From Phalacrocorax aristotelis (taxonomy: Eukaryota; Chordata; Aves; Suliformes; Phalacrocoracidae): a stretch of 64,000 bases of DNA. The stretch lies in assembly GCF_949628215.1 (NCBI RefSeq), contig NC_134310.1:11483401-11547400 (forward strand). The letters are read 5' to 3'. The notes below the pieces were generated by a model, which was not told where the DNA came from, searched no databases, and worked only from the letters and a program-made list of their open reading frames with translations. Positions 41,010 through 52,210 of the stretch are shown here, piece by piece. The position numbers and the translations under genes were made by a program. The stretch's first letter is position 1. The number at the start of each line of letters is the position of its first letter.

Positions 41010-43209
41010 ATGGATTCAGTCGTAAAGGTACTGAAGGGATTGGGGAAGGAATATGGTACTTCGATTTCGAAGGCTCCTACCTCAAAGGCCATCCAATGGA
41101 TGATTACGCAGGGGCTCATACGAAGTCCCGCAGACATATTTAATAAGGATAAGTGGGCGAGAATTAAAGAGGAGTTAGCCGAAAGGGCTATGATGGGAAA
41201 AACCCAGTACATACAGCTCTGGGGAAAGATACACCGATTACTATTGAAAGCTCGGGATGATCAGGAGACGTGGCGGCAGGCGCGGCGGTGCCTGCACGGT
41301 GCTACAGGCGACAGTAGCCCAGAAATAGACCCAGGATGGGCAGTGGGGACGCAGACAGGGGCAAGCATCGCGGGGGATGGGGAAGAAGGGGAGAGTTCGG
41401 ACGGAGTAGCCTGGCCAGCGACTCAGTCTGAGGCTCCCAAAGAGGTGGATCGGGAAGCGGCGGTGTTCCCTGTTGAGCCAGCAGGACCCTTGGAATACCC
41501 CCCCCACGCATACCCCTGGGACGATTTGGCACAGGCGCGGAGAGGGTGACGTGGCGGCGGGCGCAGCGGGAGTGACGGAGCGGAAGGAGAAAGATGCTCA
41601 GCGCCGGAAGCAGCGCCGGCAGCGGCACCGCCCTCTGCCCGACCCTCGAGACTGGCTCCCGGGGCAACCCTTGAGATGGGAGTCGGACGAGGAGGGGGAT
41701 TGGGGTGCCTGGAGGGGAGGACAGGGTGGGTATAGAACAACCTCGAGTAGCAGCGAATCAGAAGTTGGGGGAGAAACCGATGTCCACATGTGGGAAGAGG
41801 GGGCAGCTTGCCTGCAGCGCGCAAAAAAGAGGCATAAGGCAGCAGAGACTCGGAGGACCAATCAGAAGGAGGGAGGAGAGGGACCGTCAAAAGGGGGCGT
41901 CCGGGGCGCTGCAGCTCCGGAGGGGTCCGCGGAGGACGTGCTGCGGCAGCTGCAGCAGGTTATACGCGCACTAGGGGAAGTAACTCGGCGGCAGACAGGA
42001 CTCTTAACGAAGGGGGCGCCCCAGCGACAGTCAGTCGAGTTACCTAACTGGCGGCTGATAGCCAGAGATTGTAGCCTCGATGGAGTAAGGATAGAGATGC
42101 CCGGGATCTTCCCTGTCCGGCTAGCTCCAGGAGGAGGGGTGGAGTGGACGCCGATAGATGCCAAGCTAGTGTGAAGTTTATGGCGAGAAATTAGAGAAAA
42201 GGGGCTGAAAGACGAAGGAGTAGGATTGCTGCTGGACGCTGCGCATGCAGCGCTGTTGACCCCCTCTGATGCTAAGCAGTTGGCGAAAGCAATATTGGCT
42301 CCCACAATGTACATACTTTGGAAGGAGGCAATGCACAGTGCCTGCCATGCCCTCGTACAGCAAGCGGCGGCAGTTCCGGGCCACCTGCTGAGAGGGACCA
42401 CCCTTGACCGGCTCACTGGCAGAAGTCAAGGACTGGAAACCCCGCAGTTGCAAGCAGCAGAATTAAGGGGCAGGGAGCTGCAAGCGGTAACGGAGAGTTC
42501 CCGCAGAGCGTATAGTGAAGTGGGCAGGTATGAGAAAAAAGCAGAACCTTGGCAAAAGATACAGCAAGGACTAGCAGAGCCATTTACAATGTTTTGTGAC
42601 AGGTTGCAGAAGGCTATTATAGAATCAGAATTGCCACCAGCAGCCAAGGAGGCAGTCCTTATGGATTGCCTCCAAAATCAAGCAAATCCGCAGACACAAG
42701 ATGTCCTCCGCACCCTGGCGGTGGGGGCATCATTGGGTCAAACCATTAGGCATGTCTTGCGCCAGGAGGCGTTGAATCAGCATGGCGGTGTGGGAGCGCA
42801 CGTCTGCCAGAACCCTGACTGTGGAAGCGAAGAAAGGGTGATGGTGCAAGCGGCCGGGGTGGGGCTGAGATGTCACTTGTGTGGACGGCAAGGGCACTTT
42901 AAAGCTGGGTGCCCATTAGCGGAAAGGGGAGGACGTAATGGAGGAGGAGCGCGCCCAGTAGGGAGGTGCTGGGTGTGTGGGAAGCCAGGACACCTGGCAA
43001 GAGATTGTCCAACCACAAAGCTGGGAAACGGCCAAAGGAGGGCGAAGCGAGGGGGATTCGCGCCTCCTGTGAGTCAAATGGCCCCCGTCATGGTGCCAGC
43101 GCCAGGAGCTTGGCCCACCGTAGCGGGCCAAGGGGGAGTGAGACTTCAGGCAGGGGAGCAGAACCAGCAAGATTTGCAGGTTACAGCCCCCGCATGGCCT
43201 TGGTCATAG
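41010..43209 (+). pseudogene. gag: ERV D gag, one frameshift and one stop
   Basis: Matrix in the first frame (41010-41549, MDSVVKVLKGLGKEYGTSIS). A shift before about 41549 leads to a Pro/Arg- and acid-rich region and the capsid start (41473-42174), which ends in an in-frame TGA at 42172. The same frame resumes through capsid (42226 on, KAEPWQKIQQGLAEPFTMFC) and nucleocapsid with two knuckles (CHLCGRQGHFKAGC and CWVCGKPGHLARDC), stopping at 43209. The -1 shift site GGGAAAC follows the second knuckle. Position 2 is Asp, so no N-myristoylation. Close to functional but dead as it stands. Confidence 0.85.
43023..43029 (+). promoter_or_regulatory. Gag-pro -1 frameshift slippery site GGGAAAC
   Basis: G GGA AAC with GGA (43024-43026) and AAC (43027-43029) as Gag codons. 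The -1 frame is the protease frame. Same sequence and same position after the second zinc knuckle as in ERV C. Confidence 0.85.
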
Positions 43210-43562
43210 GCTGTAACAAGAGACCCATGGCAGCAGTGATGATTACCCCGCAAGAGCCAAGTTGCCCGGCACGGATATGCCTGGGAATGTTAGTGGATAC
43301 CAGGGCAGATGTCACAGTGATGCCACTCGAACGGTGGCCACCAACTTGGCCCCTTGCCATGGGAAAGCGTATAATAGGGGTAGGAGGAGAACAACAGACG
43401 AGAACTAGTACTTGCCCTGTAAAACTCGAAGTCCTGGACGAGGAGGCAGGGAAGCTCCTCACGGCCGTAGTGACCATATTAGTAGCAGATGGGGTAGCAA
43501 GCCCCTTGTTGGGGCGGAACGCCCTTGCCCAGATGGGGATTGGGTTGAAATATTTAGCATAA
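43030..43562 (+). pseudogene. pro: ERV D aspartic protease with altered active site
   Basis: The -1 frame (open from 42966 to 43562) encodes a retroviral protease: LGMLVDTRADVTVMP at the active site, then a flap-like region (IIGVGGEQQ) and [14 protein letters not shown], the conserved C-terminal block. The catalytic Asp-Thr-Gly is Asp-Thr-Arg here, so the enzyme should be inactive. No separate dUTPase is visible between the shift site and the protease, unlike ERV C. Confidence 0.8.
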
Positions 43563-46120
43563 GGGCCACTGCCTCAGAGGGGCTTCGACAGCACAAGTTG
43601 GTGTGGAAAACCGAACAGCCCGTCTGGGTGGAGCAGTGGCCCCTGAGAACAGAGAAAACAGAGGCTGTAAGAGCTATAGTAAAACGAGAGCACGAAGCAG
43701 GGCACCTAGAGCCCTCGATGAGCCCGTGGAACACCCCTATATTTGCTATAAAAAAGAAAGATAAAAACCAATAGAGGATGCTGCATGACCTTAGAGCAGT
43801 AAATCAGCAAATGGAGGACATGGGGCCTCTCCAACCCGGCCTACCAGATCTGAGTGCTGTCCCAAAAGGATGGCGAGTCACTGTTTTAGATATCAAAGAC
43901 TGCTTCTTCAGCATTCCGCTACATCCAGATGATAGAAAGAGATTTGCCTTTACTCTGCCCGCGGTGAACCGCGCAGAACCAGGTAGTAGATGGCAGTGGA
44001 CAGTACTTCCGCAGGGGATGAAAAATTCTCCAGCGATCTGCCAGAGGTATGTGGCTTCTGCATTGCAGCAAGTAAGGCAACAGTATCAGGAGAGAATCTA
44101 CATGATCCACTACATGGATGACATCCTCATAGCTGCGCCCACCGAGGCGTTGTGTGAACAAGTCTTTTCAGACACCCAAAGGGGCCTTGCGGGACAGGGC
44201 CTCAAGGTAGCTGAGGCAAAGGTACAGCGAGGACCAGTGTGTGGATTTCTGGGTGCTAGAATACAAGGGGATTCCATACAAGCTCAGCCTATTAAACTTA
44301 CACCTAAGGTTAAAAATTTACACGATGTACAGAAGCTGGTAGGAGCACTGCAGTGGTTGCGGACATTCGTGCGCGTCACCGGTGAGGAGATGCAACCTTT
44401 CTATGCATTGCTGAAAGGGACCGACCCATGGGAGGCCAGGAGTTTAGACCCTGAGGCAGTCCAGCAGTTGCAGATGATAGAACGTCGAATGCAAAAGGAA
44501 GGAGTATGGCGGTGGGACCCCCAGGAGGAATTAATAGCAGGTTGGATTCTGACCGCCAGTGGAGGATTAGGATTGCTATATCAAATACGGGTGGGGGAAG
44601 AAAAACCACTGCGATGGGTATATCAGAAGGTTCCCAAGGATGCATTCTCCACAAAAGTCAAGGTAGCCGGGGGAATGATTTGGCGTCTGCGACGGGAAAG
44701 CAAGGGAATCTTTGGGAAGGAGCCAGATAAGCTGACAGTGCCGTGGAATGGGGAGAAATGGCGGAAGGTGGTAGAGAGTGAAGAGGATATACAATTGGCA
44801 GTATACTCATACCCAGGGAAAATCGTCACAGGCACGATACAGAGGTGGGCCGAGACAGCCAAAGTGGTGGATTTAAGTGTGGATAGTAGAGATTTGGATA
44901 CCCCTCACCCAGGACCAACATATTTCACAGACGCTTCCTCGAAGACGAACGTAGCGGCGGTAGTGTGGAAAGAAGAGAATAGTTGGATGCGCCAGACGTG
45001 TGAGGAGCAGGGTAAAAGTGTGCAGTGGCTAGAAGCGAAAGCGCTAGAGGTGGCCCTGCAGAAGGATATAGATCGGCACATAAATGTGTGCACGGACTCT
45101 TTATACGTGTATAAATTAGTCACGTCCATGAAACCAGAGGGTGTACCACACACGGAAATTGCCTTGATGCTAGAGGTTGCTTTATCGCAGCGAGGAGCAA
45201 CTGTGACAGTAATTCACATTCGCAGTCATCAGACGGGGCCTGGACCACTGATTGAGGGGAATCGCATGGCTGATGAGGCAGCCGCGGGAGTCTGGACATT
45301 GACGGAGGCAAAGAAACTGCATGAAAAACTGCACCTCGGTGCTAAAGCCTTGGCAAAGGAGTGTGGCATCTCAATAAGAGCAGCAAGAGAAGTAGTAGCC
45401 ACCTGTCCTTACTGTCAGCACTCGCCATTGTGGGAGGCAGGAGTCAACCCTCGAGGACTGGAAGCAAATGCTATCTGGCAGACTGACTTTACTGAATGTC
45501 CACAGTTGGCCCCCGGAAGGCACCTGGCAATTACAATTGATACATATAGTGGAGTCATCATGGCTACTCAACATCGGAAGCAGACCGTAACGCACTTGAC
45601 TGCGCATTGGACCACGGTAATGGCGTGGCTTGGAAAGCCCACCGAGATAAAAACAGACAATGGACCATGCTTTCGGGCTCGAAGTACCGAAGAATGGTGT
45701 AAAGCTTGGAATATCGTATTAAAACACGGCATTGCTTACAATAGCACGGGGCAGGCAATAGTTGAACGCGCTCATCGCACCTTGAAAGCAAAAGTAATAC
45801 AGCTTGGGGAGGGGGAGAGGTATAAGGGAGCTATACCCGTAGCAGCTCAGCAAACTATTTTAATGCGTGCATTATATTCGCTTAATCATTTTATACGTGG
45901 GCAGGAGCGAGTTACAGCAGTGGAGAAGCACTTTGGCAAAGCTCAAGCAGGCGAGCGCTATCCGCAGGTACGAGTAAGGTTCCCAGGCAGTGAGCAATGG
46001 GAGAGAGGATGGAAACTGAGATGCCTGGGGAGGGGCTATGCCGCAGTTGAGAACGAAGGGCGCATAGAATGGGTGCCTGCAAAGTGTGTGAAAGCAGAAC
46101 TGTGCAAGGATGTACAATAA
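43563..46120 (+). pseudogene. pol: ERV D pol (RT, RNase H, integrase) with a single stop
   Basis: One frame runs from 43412 to 46120, broken only by TAG at 43772-43774 near the RT N-terminus. RT: VTVLDIKDCFFSIPL, LPQGMKNSP, catalytic IHYMDDILIA. RNase H: YFTDASSKTN, WLEAKALEVAL, VCTDSLYVY and GNRMADEAA, all four acidic residues present. Integrase: His pair (HEKLHLGAKAL) and CPYC, core WQTDFTECPQ, KTDNGPCF and GQAIVERAH, so the D,D,E triad is intact. C-terminal WVPAKCVKAEL. The 780 codons after the stop are fully open, remarkable for an insertion with about 3-4% LTR divergence. Confidence 0.9.
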
Positions 46121-46449
46121 ATAATCCCTCTCTGAGTTGTCTCTTTGCAGGGTCTGCTGACATGGATCCTCATGCTAGCCGTACCATTGGGAAAAGAAAT
46201 GAGCTCCTTGACAAGATCGCAAGCAATATTGCAACGAGAGCGACACTGGGAAAGGGCAGCAAAAGAGAGATATAAACTGGAACTGGATAGTAATAATTGG
46301 GGGGATCTTGTTGTGTGTAGTAATCACAGTTACTTGTGGGCTGCCATTGTTATGCTGTGTTATAAGACAAATCAAAGAGCGCCTGCAAGAGTTACATGAA
46401 TATAGACCTGACCGCAATATGTATCCGCTTACGCAAGTAGCTTTGTAGA
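46121..46449 (+). pseudogene. env: ERV D env remnant
   Basis: After a splice-acceptor-like 'tgtctctttgcag' (46139-46150) comes a hydrophobic leader (GLLTWILMLAVPLG). Within about 40 codons, in another frame, there follows a membrane anchor (WIVIIGGILLCVVITVTC) and a cytoplasmic tail ending at TAG 46446-46448. The surface subunit and the whole TM ectodomain are missing. The provirus could not make its own envelope. Confidence 0.7.
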
Positions 46450-46476
46450 ACTTTTAGTAGCATGGGGAGGGGGAGA

Positions 46477-46722
46477 TGTAGGGGAATAGACAGGGATCGG
46501 CGACCGGAAGATCACGGGCTGTGATGGATAGACTCCTCCCCATAGGAGTGGCAGGAACAGGAAGCGCAAGAGCTATATAAGCGTGTGACACAGCTAAATA
46601 AACGGACATTTTGTATCCATCATATTGATGTCTGTGCATCACTGTCCCCAGGGTGGGTAGAGCCCTGTGTCCCGGAGATATGCAGCCCAAGATAAGTTCT
46701 CCCGTAGAAGCGTACAGCTACA
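46477..46722 (+). repeat. 3' LTR of ERV D
   Basis: 246 bp, preceded by a purine tract (ATGGGGAGGGGGAGA-like, 46461-46476). Ends CAGCTACA, followed by CATGAC. Compared with the 5' LTR it lacks 4 bases after 'gctgtga.gga' and has 2 extra in 'tatccatcatattg'. Confidence 0.92.
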
Positions 46723-46728
46723 CATGAC

Positions 46729-46990
46729 CTTTCAAAGATGATGGAGAGTGGCTTGTCAAGAACATCTGCCAGCTCCCTCAGCACTCGTGCGTGCATCCCA
46801 TCGGGGCCCATGGATTTGTGAGGCTCCAGCTTGCCTAGGTGCTCTCTAACCCAATCCTCCTCAACCAAGGGGAAGTCCTCCTTTCTCCAGGTTTTCTCTC
46901 TCACCTCTGGGGGCTGGGATGCCTGAGGGCCAGCCTTAGCAGTGAAGACGGAAGCAAAGAAGGCATTCATTAACTCCACCTTCTTTATTT
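46729..46990 (-). repeat. CR1 LINE, continuation right of ERV D
   Basis: Minus-strand RT N-terminal region (46994-46620 frame; [37 protein letters not shown]). This is the 5'-truncated end of the CR1 that begins at 39182. Confidence 0.85.
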
Positions 46991-47990
46991 TCAACAGTAA
47001 ACTTTACTGTGACTGGGATTTAGGTATCTTTCTGTTCTTAGGTGGTATGTTTGGTGCTTTTCGGTCCTCCTCAGCCACTTTTAGTTGTTCCAATAGATCC
47101 CATATTGCTCTATGACCCATGACAGAAGATGGGACATTCACCATAGCAATGGCTTTCATAAAAACATTCCAGCCTTTAGGTGTTCTCAGGCTAGAAGGGA
47201 CATAGGTCTGAAGGAAGCACCAGAGTAAATCAAGCAGGCCGGACCCCTTGATGACACCTCCTTTGTATACACTTTCCTGGTTGTCCCAAGAAGAAATATG
47301 CTGGTACTGCCCTAGTTTACCTAGGAGCACTTGTGCATTCTTCTGATACCATGGATCCACATTATCTAGCACTTCCTGAACAACAGGGTCGGAGGCCCTA
47401 GGAGTCTTCAGGGGCTTTTCCACTTCTGTCTTTTTTTCTTCCAGAAAAAACAAGAGTTCTTTTCCCCCTTTCCTGATCGCTCTGCTTCACATGTGCCAAG
47501 TACTTTTGAAGAGCATCTGTATACACCTTAGCTTTCTTGTAGGCCATAAAAACTGGTTTCTGGAGAATGGCCCTCATTTCACCATTCAAAGAGTGCACTG
47601 CATTAGCCCTCACATCTTCCCCATTAGGCAGCACCCTTAGCTGCTCCAGATGATTTGCAGGCACCAGACACATTTTTTCCACATATTCCATCACTGATTT
47701 ACCAAAAGTCCCATGATGAGTGGAAGAGAAAAACTTAGAAGAGGACCAATAAACCCACTGGATTGCTTCACTAGTAGTTATTTCTTTTGAAAGAAACACT
47801 TTTACTACTCAGGCTTTTGATTAATTTGTGGCCCTTTTTCAGCACGCCTATCTGGTGGGATGTTAATGGAATGGTTCCCTTCAAGGTATTCAGGGCAATT
47901 TCAGAAATGGCCTTTATGAGGTCATCAGAAGCAGTGCAGGGTATTGCCAGGGGGAGGACTGGATCAACAGCTCCAGGAGGAGCCAACTAT
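46991..47990 (-). pseudogene. Maverick-conserved protein of unknown function, frame-broken
   Basis: Three minus-strand frames follow each other. 47986-47771 reads LIKAISEIALNTLKGTIPLT, the start of a protein found widely in Mavericks/Polintons. 47799-47398 has VEKMCLVPANHLEQL and YKKAKVYTDALQKYLAHVKQ. 47453-47004 has HISSWDNQESVYKGG and TPKGWNVFMKAIAMVNVPSS. This order of conserved blocks is characteristic of a Maverick gene whose role is unknown to me; a virion or DNA-associated part is possible. The stop is at about 47004 and the start near 47986. An ERVL begins immediately beyond the start, so anything upstream is lost. A second partial copy is at 16640-16793. Confidence 0.7.
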
Positions 47991-48039
47991 AGATGGACTA
48001 GCCAGGCAACTCTGAGAATATGAAGATAATCTTGCTTCC

Positions 48040-48525
48040 TCCATGCAGGCCCGCGTCTCAGCTGTGGACAGTCTGACCCAAAAATTGACCAAGCAAGCCG
48101 AGAAAGATAGGTCTTCCTCACGCACTCCAACCAAGGACTCAGCTATTAAGAGTCAGCCTTTTTCTGTTCAAAGGATAGGGTACTGGTGGCACACCACGTG
48201 CAACCCTGTGGTTCTTCCTGCTTGAGCAGGGGGAGGACATGAGGAAGGGAGATGGTGAACCTGCCTGGAGGCTAGAAGCTTGGGTACAGGAACTGCAAGG
48301 AAAAACAACAGCTAAAAAGCATCCATCCAGGAGAATTACTGCTCCAGTGTCTGTTTGGCAGAGTACAAGGGCTGATCGTACTTTTGACCCTGATGAAGGG
48401 ACTTTGGTTTTGCAGTTACAAAAATCAAGTAATGAAGACTCTGATCAGGAACAGAGGAGCCCTGCCTTTGGCCAGGTGGAAGAAAGGGACACACGGGTTT
48501 ACCAGACTGTGTGGGTTCAATAGTC
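48040..48525 (+). pseudogene. gag: ERVL 2 gag C-terminal part
   Basis: Open pieces 48043-48225 (ARVSAVDSLTQKLTKQAEK) and 48239-48523 (RLEAWVQELQGKTTAKK) correspond to the Gag C-terminal half of ERVL 1 (10315-9854; LDARIRELQGRTV). A stop separates them at 48223-48225. Confidence 0.7.
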
Positions 48526-48529
48526 TGGC

Positions 48530-51500
48530 ACATCAGCCCCACAGAAGTATAAAGCTCTAGTGGACACCCATGCACAGTGTACCCTAATGTCATCAGATGA
48601 CAAAGGGGCAGAATCCATCCGTATTTCTGGAGCGATGGGAAGATCCCAAGAACTGTCTGTGTGTGTTGGAGGCTGAGGTAAGCCTAACTGGGAATGAGTG
48701 GCAAAACCATCCTATTGTGACTGGTCCAGTGGCTCCAGGTATCCTTGGCATAGATGACCTCAGGAGAGGGTACTTCAGGAACCCAAAAGGGTACTGGCGG
48801 GCTTTTGGTATAGCTTCCTTGAGTACAGAGAAGATTAAGCCTGCCTGGTCTCTCAGAGGATCCTTCTATGGTGGGGTTGCTGGGGGTTAAAGAACAACGG
48901 GTGCCAATTGCTACCATGACAGTGCACCAGCGACAATACTGCACCAACTGAGACTCCCTCATTCCCATCCATGAGCTCATTCATCAACTGGAGAGTCAAA
49001 GAGTGACCAGCAAGACTCATTCACTCTTTAACAGTCCCGTATGGCCAGTGCAAAAATCTAACGGTGAGTGGAGGCTAACAGTAGACTATCGAGGCCTGAA
49101 CACAGTCACATTGCTGCTGAATGCTGCCATACCAGACATGCTAGAATTCCAATACGAACTGGAGTCAAAGGCTGCCAAATGTTATGCAACAATTCATAAT
49201 GCTAATGCGTTTTTCTCGATCCCTCTGGCAGCAGAGTGCAGGCCACAGTTTGCTTTCACATGGAGGGGTGTCCAGTACACCTGGAATCGACTGCCCCAGG
49301 GGTGGAAACACAGCCATACCATTTGCCATGGATTGATACAGACTGTACTGGAATAAGGTGAAGCTCTTGAATACCTACAATACATTTATGACATCATCAT
49401 GTGGGGCAACACAGCAGAGAAAATGTTTGGGAAAGGGAAAAGAATAATCCAGATTCTTCTGAAAGCAGGTTTTGCTATAAAACAAAGTAAGGTCAAGGGA
49501 CCTGCACAGGAGACCCAGATTTTAGGAATCAAATGGCAAAATGGACATCATCAGATCCCAATGGATGTGATCAACAAAATAGCAGCCATGTCTCCACCAA
49601 CTAACGAAAAAGAAACACAAGCTTTCTTGGGCATTGTGAGTTTTTGGAGAATGCATATTCCGCATTACAGTCTGATTGTAAGACCTCTCTATCAAGTGAC
49701 CTGGAAGAAGAATGACTTTGAATGAGGCCCTGAGCAACGACAAGCCTTTGAATGGATTAAACAGGAAATAGTTCATGCAGTAGCCCTTGGGCCAGTCCAG
49801 GCAGGACAAGGTGTAAAAAATATGCTTTACACCTCAGCCGGGGATAATGGCCAACCAGGAGCCTCTGACAGAAAGTGCATGGGGAGACCCGAGGTCAACC
49901 CCTAGGGTTCTGGAGCCAGGGATATAGAGGATCTGAACGCCACTATACTCCAACTGAAAAAGAGATATTGGCAGCATATGAAGGGGTTCGAGCTGCTTCA
50001 GAAGTGGTTGGTACTGAAGCACAGCTGCTCCTGGCACCCTGACTGCCGGTGCTGGGCTGGATGTTCAAAGGAAATGTCCCCTCTACACACAATGCAACTG
50101 ATGCTACATGGAGTAAATGGGTCACATTGATCACCCAGTGGGCTCAAATAGGAAACCCCAGTCGCCCAGGAATCTTGGAAGTGATTATGGACTGGCCAGA
50201 AGGCAAAGATTTTGGATTATCACCAGAGGAAGAGGTGACACATGCTGAAGAAGCCCCACTCTATAACAAACTCCCAGAAAATGAGAAGCAATATTCTCCG
50301 TTCACTGATGGGTCCTGTCGTCTTGTGGGAAAGCACCGGAGATGGAAGGCTGCTGTATGGAGTCCTACACGACAAGTAGCAGAAACTGCTGAAGGAGAAG
50401 GTGAATTGAGTCAGTTTGCAGAAGTAAAGGCCATCCAGCTGGCCTTAGACATTGCTGAATGGGAAAAGTGGCCAGTGCTCTATCTCTGTATTGACTCCTG
50501 GATGGTGGCAAATGCCCTGTGGGGCTGGTTACAGCAGTGGAAGCAAAGCAACTGGCAGCGCAGAGGCAAACCCATCTGGGCTATCACATTGTGGCAAGGT
50601 ATTGCTGCCCAGGTAGAGAACCTGGTTGTAAAGGTACGTCATGTGGATGCTCATGTCCCCAAGAGTCAGGCCACTGAAGAACATCGAAACAACCAGCAGG
50701 TAGATCAGGCTGTCAAGATTGAAGCAGCTCAGGTGGATCTGGACCATCTGCATAATGGTGATCTATTTCTAGCTCGATGGGCCCATGACACCTCAGGCCA
50801 TCAAGGGAGAGATGCAACATACAGATGGGCTCGTGATCGAGGGGTGAACTTGACCACGGACAGTATTGCACAGGTTATCCATGAATGCAAAACATGCACC
50901 ATAAACAAGCCAAGCGGCTAAAGCCTTCTTGGTATAGAGGATGATAGCTGAAATATCAATATAGGGAAGCCTGGCAGACTGATTTTAGCACATGCCCGCA
51001 AACCTGCCATGGGAAGCACCATCTGCTTACAATGGTGGAAGCCACTACTGGATGGTTAGAAACATACCGTGTGACCCACTCCACTGTCCGGAATACCATC
51101 TTGGGCATTGAAAAGCAAGTTTTATGGAGACACAGCACCCCTGAAAAGAATTGAATCAGACAATGGGACTCATTTCCGAAACAACCTCATAGACACCTGG
51201 GCCAAGGAGCATGGCACTGAGTGGGTGTGTCACATCCCCTATCATGCATCAGCCTCCAGGAAAATTGAACGATGCAATGGACTGTTAAAGACTACACTGA
51301 GAGCAATGGGTGGTGGGACATTCAAACATTGGGATACACATTTAGCAGAAGCCACTTGGCTAGTCAACACGAGGGGATCTGCCAGTCGACCTGACCCTGC
51401 CCAGTCAAAACCCCTGCACACTGTGGAAGGAAATAAGATCCCTGTAGTACATATGAGGAACTTGTTGGGAAAAACAGTCTGGGTTATTCCTTCTTCAGGA

Positions 51501-51629
51501 AAGGGTAAACCTATTCATAGGATTGTTTCTGCTCAAGGACCTGGGTGCACTTGGTGGGTAATGCAGAAGTATGGGGAAGTCCAATGTGTACTTCAAGATG
51601 ATTTAATCCTGGGTGAAAATAATGCATGA
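48530..51629 (+). pseudogene. pol: ERVL 2 pol, broken
   Basis: Protease end at 48597-48890 (VAPGILGIDDLRRGYF). RT at 49003-49356 and 49399-49725 (FNSPVWPVQKSNGEWRLTVD, LPQGWKHSH). The catalytic box at about 49376-49392 reads YIYD instead of YIDD. RNase H and integrase start at 50049-50921 (FTDGSCRL, CIDSWMVANAL, DQAVKI, VIHECKTCTINK). Integrase core and C-terminus at 51108-51629 (IESDNGTHF, VWVIPSSGKGKPI). Stops at 49354-49356, 49723-49725 and in between. The RT lesion is different from that of ERVL 1. Confidence 0.88.
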
Positions 51630-52210
51630 TTTGAGTTTTATGATGGAAGTATTACATGATACTGTATGTCACCACTGCTATGGCAGCCATATATCAAATG
51701 TATTATAGCAGGAACCTCTCACTGCTATCCAAGCTAGAGGCAAGAGGAGGAATTAATTGCAATATTAAAACTTAAGGCTTATTCCAAAGGGACCAGGTGT
51801 GGAGAACGTAATGAATATACCTTTAAATTGTTGTAACCCATTATTTGAGTTGTATTTTATAGGAATTACTACAGCAGAAACCACCTGAACCAATGGATGA
51901 CAAGCCTTATAAGAAGCAGTATAAGTGCAGCAGTGACCGAATCTGAGCTGGGTTTGGAACCCAATAACTCCATGCGGCACACTACCTCTCCTGTCCTGAG
52001 TGACCACCATAACAGATGGAGCCCAAAGTCATGGACTAAATGAACTGAATGGACATTTGTGGACATTTTACAGGGGTGGTCCATAAACTAAGGTAATGGT
52101 ATCTGCATATTATAATAAAGGACAGGAAGGAGGGTGGTGGTTAATGAGGATATATTGGATAGCGTGGGACCTGAGCATGACATAAATGGTATGGAATAAG
52201 GGGCAGAGAA

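Larger units (their letters stand above)
40645..46728 (+). mobile_element. Beta-/alpha-like provirus (ERV D)
   Basis: A 6.07-kb provirus (40651-46722) with the 6-bp duplication CATGAC on both sides (40645-40650 and 46723-46728). Order: 248-bp LTR, tRNA-Trp primer site, gag, pro, pol, env remnant, 246-bp LTR. The LTRs differ by about eight substitutions and two short indels, so it is clearly older than ERV C. The primer site is that of avian leukosis-type viruses, while the -1/-1 frame layout of gag, pro and pol is betaretrovirus-like. It lies inside a CR1. Confidence 0.93.
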
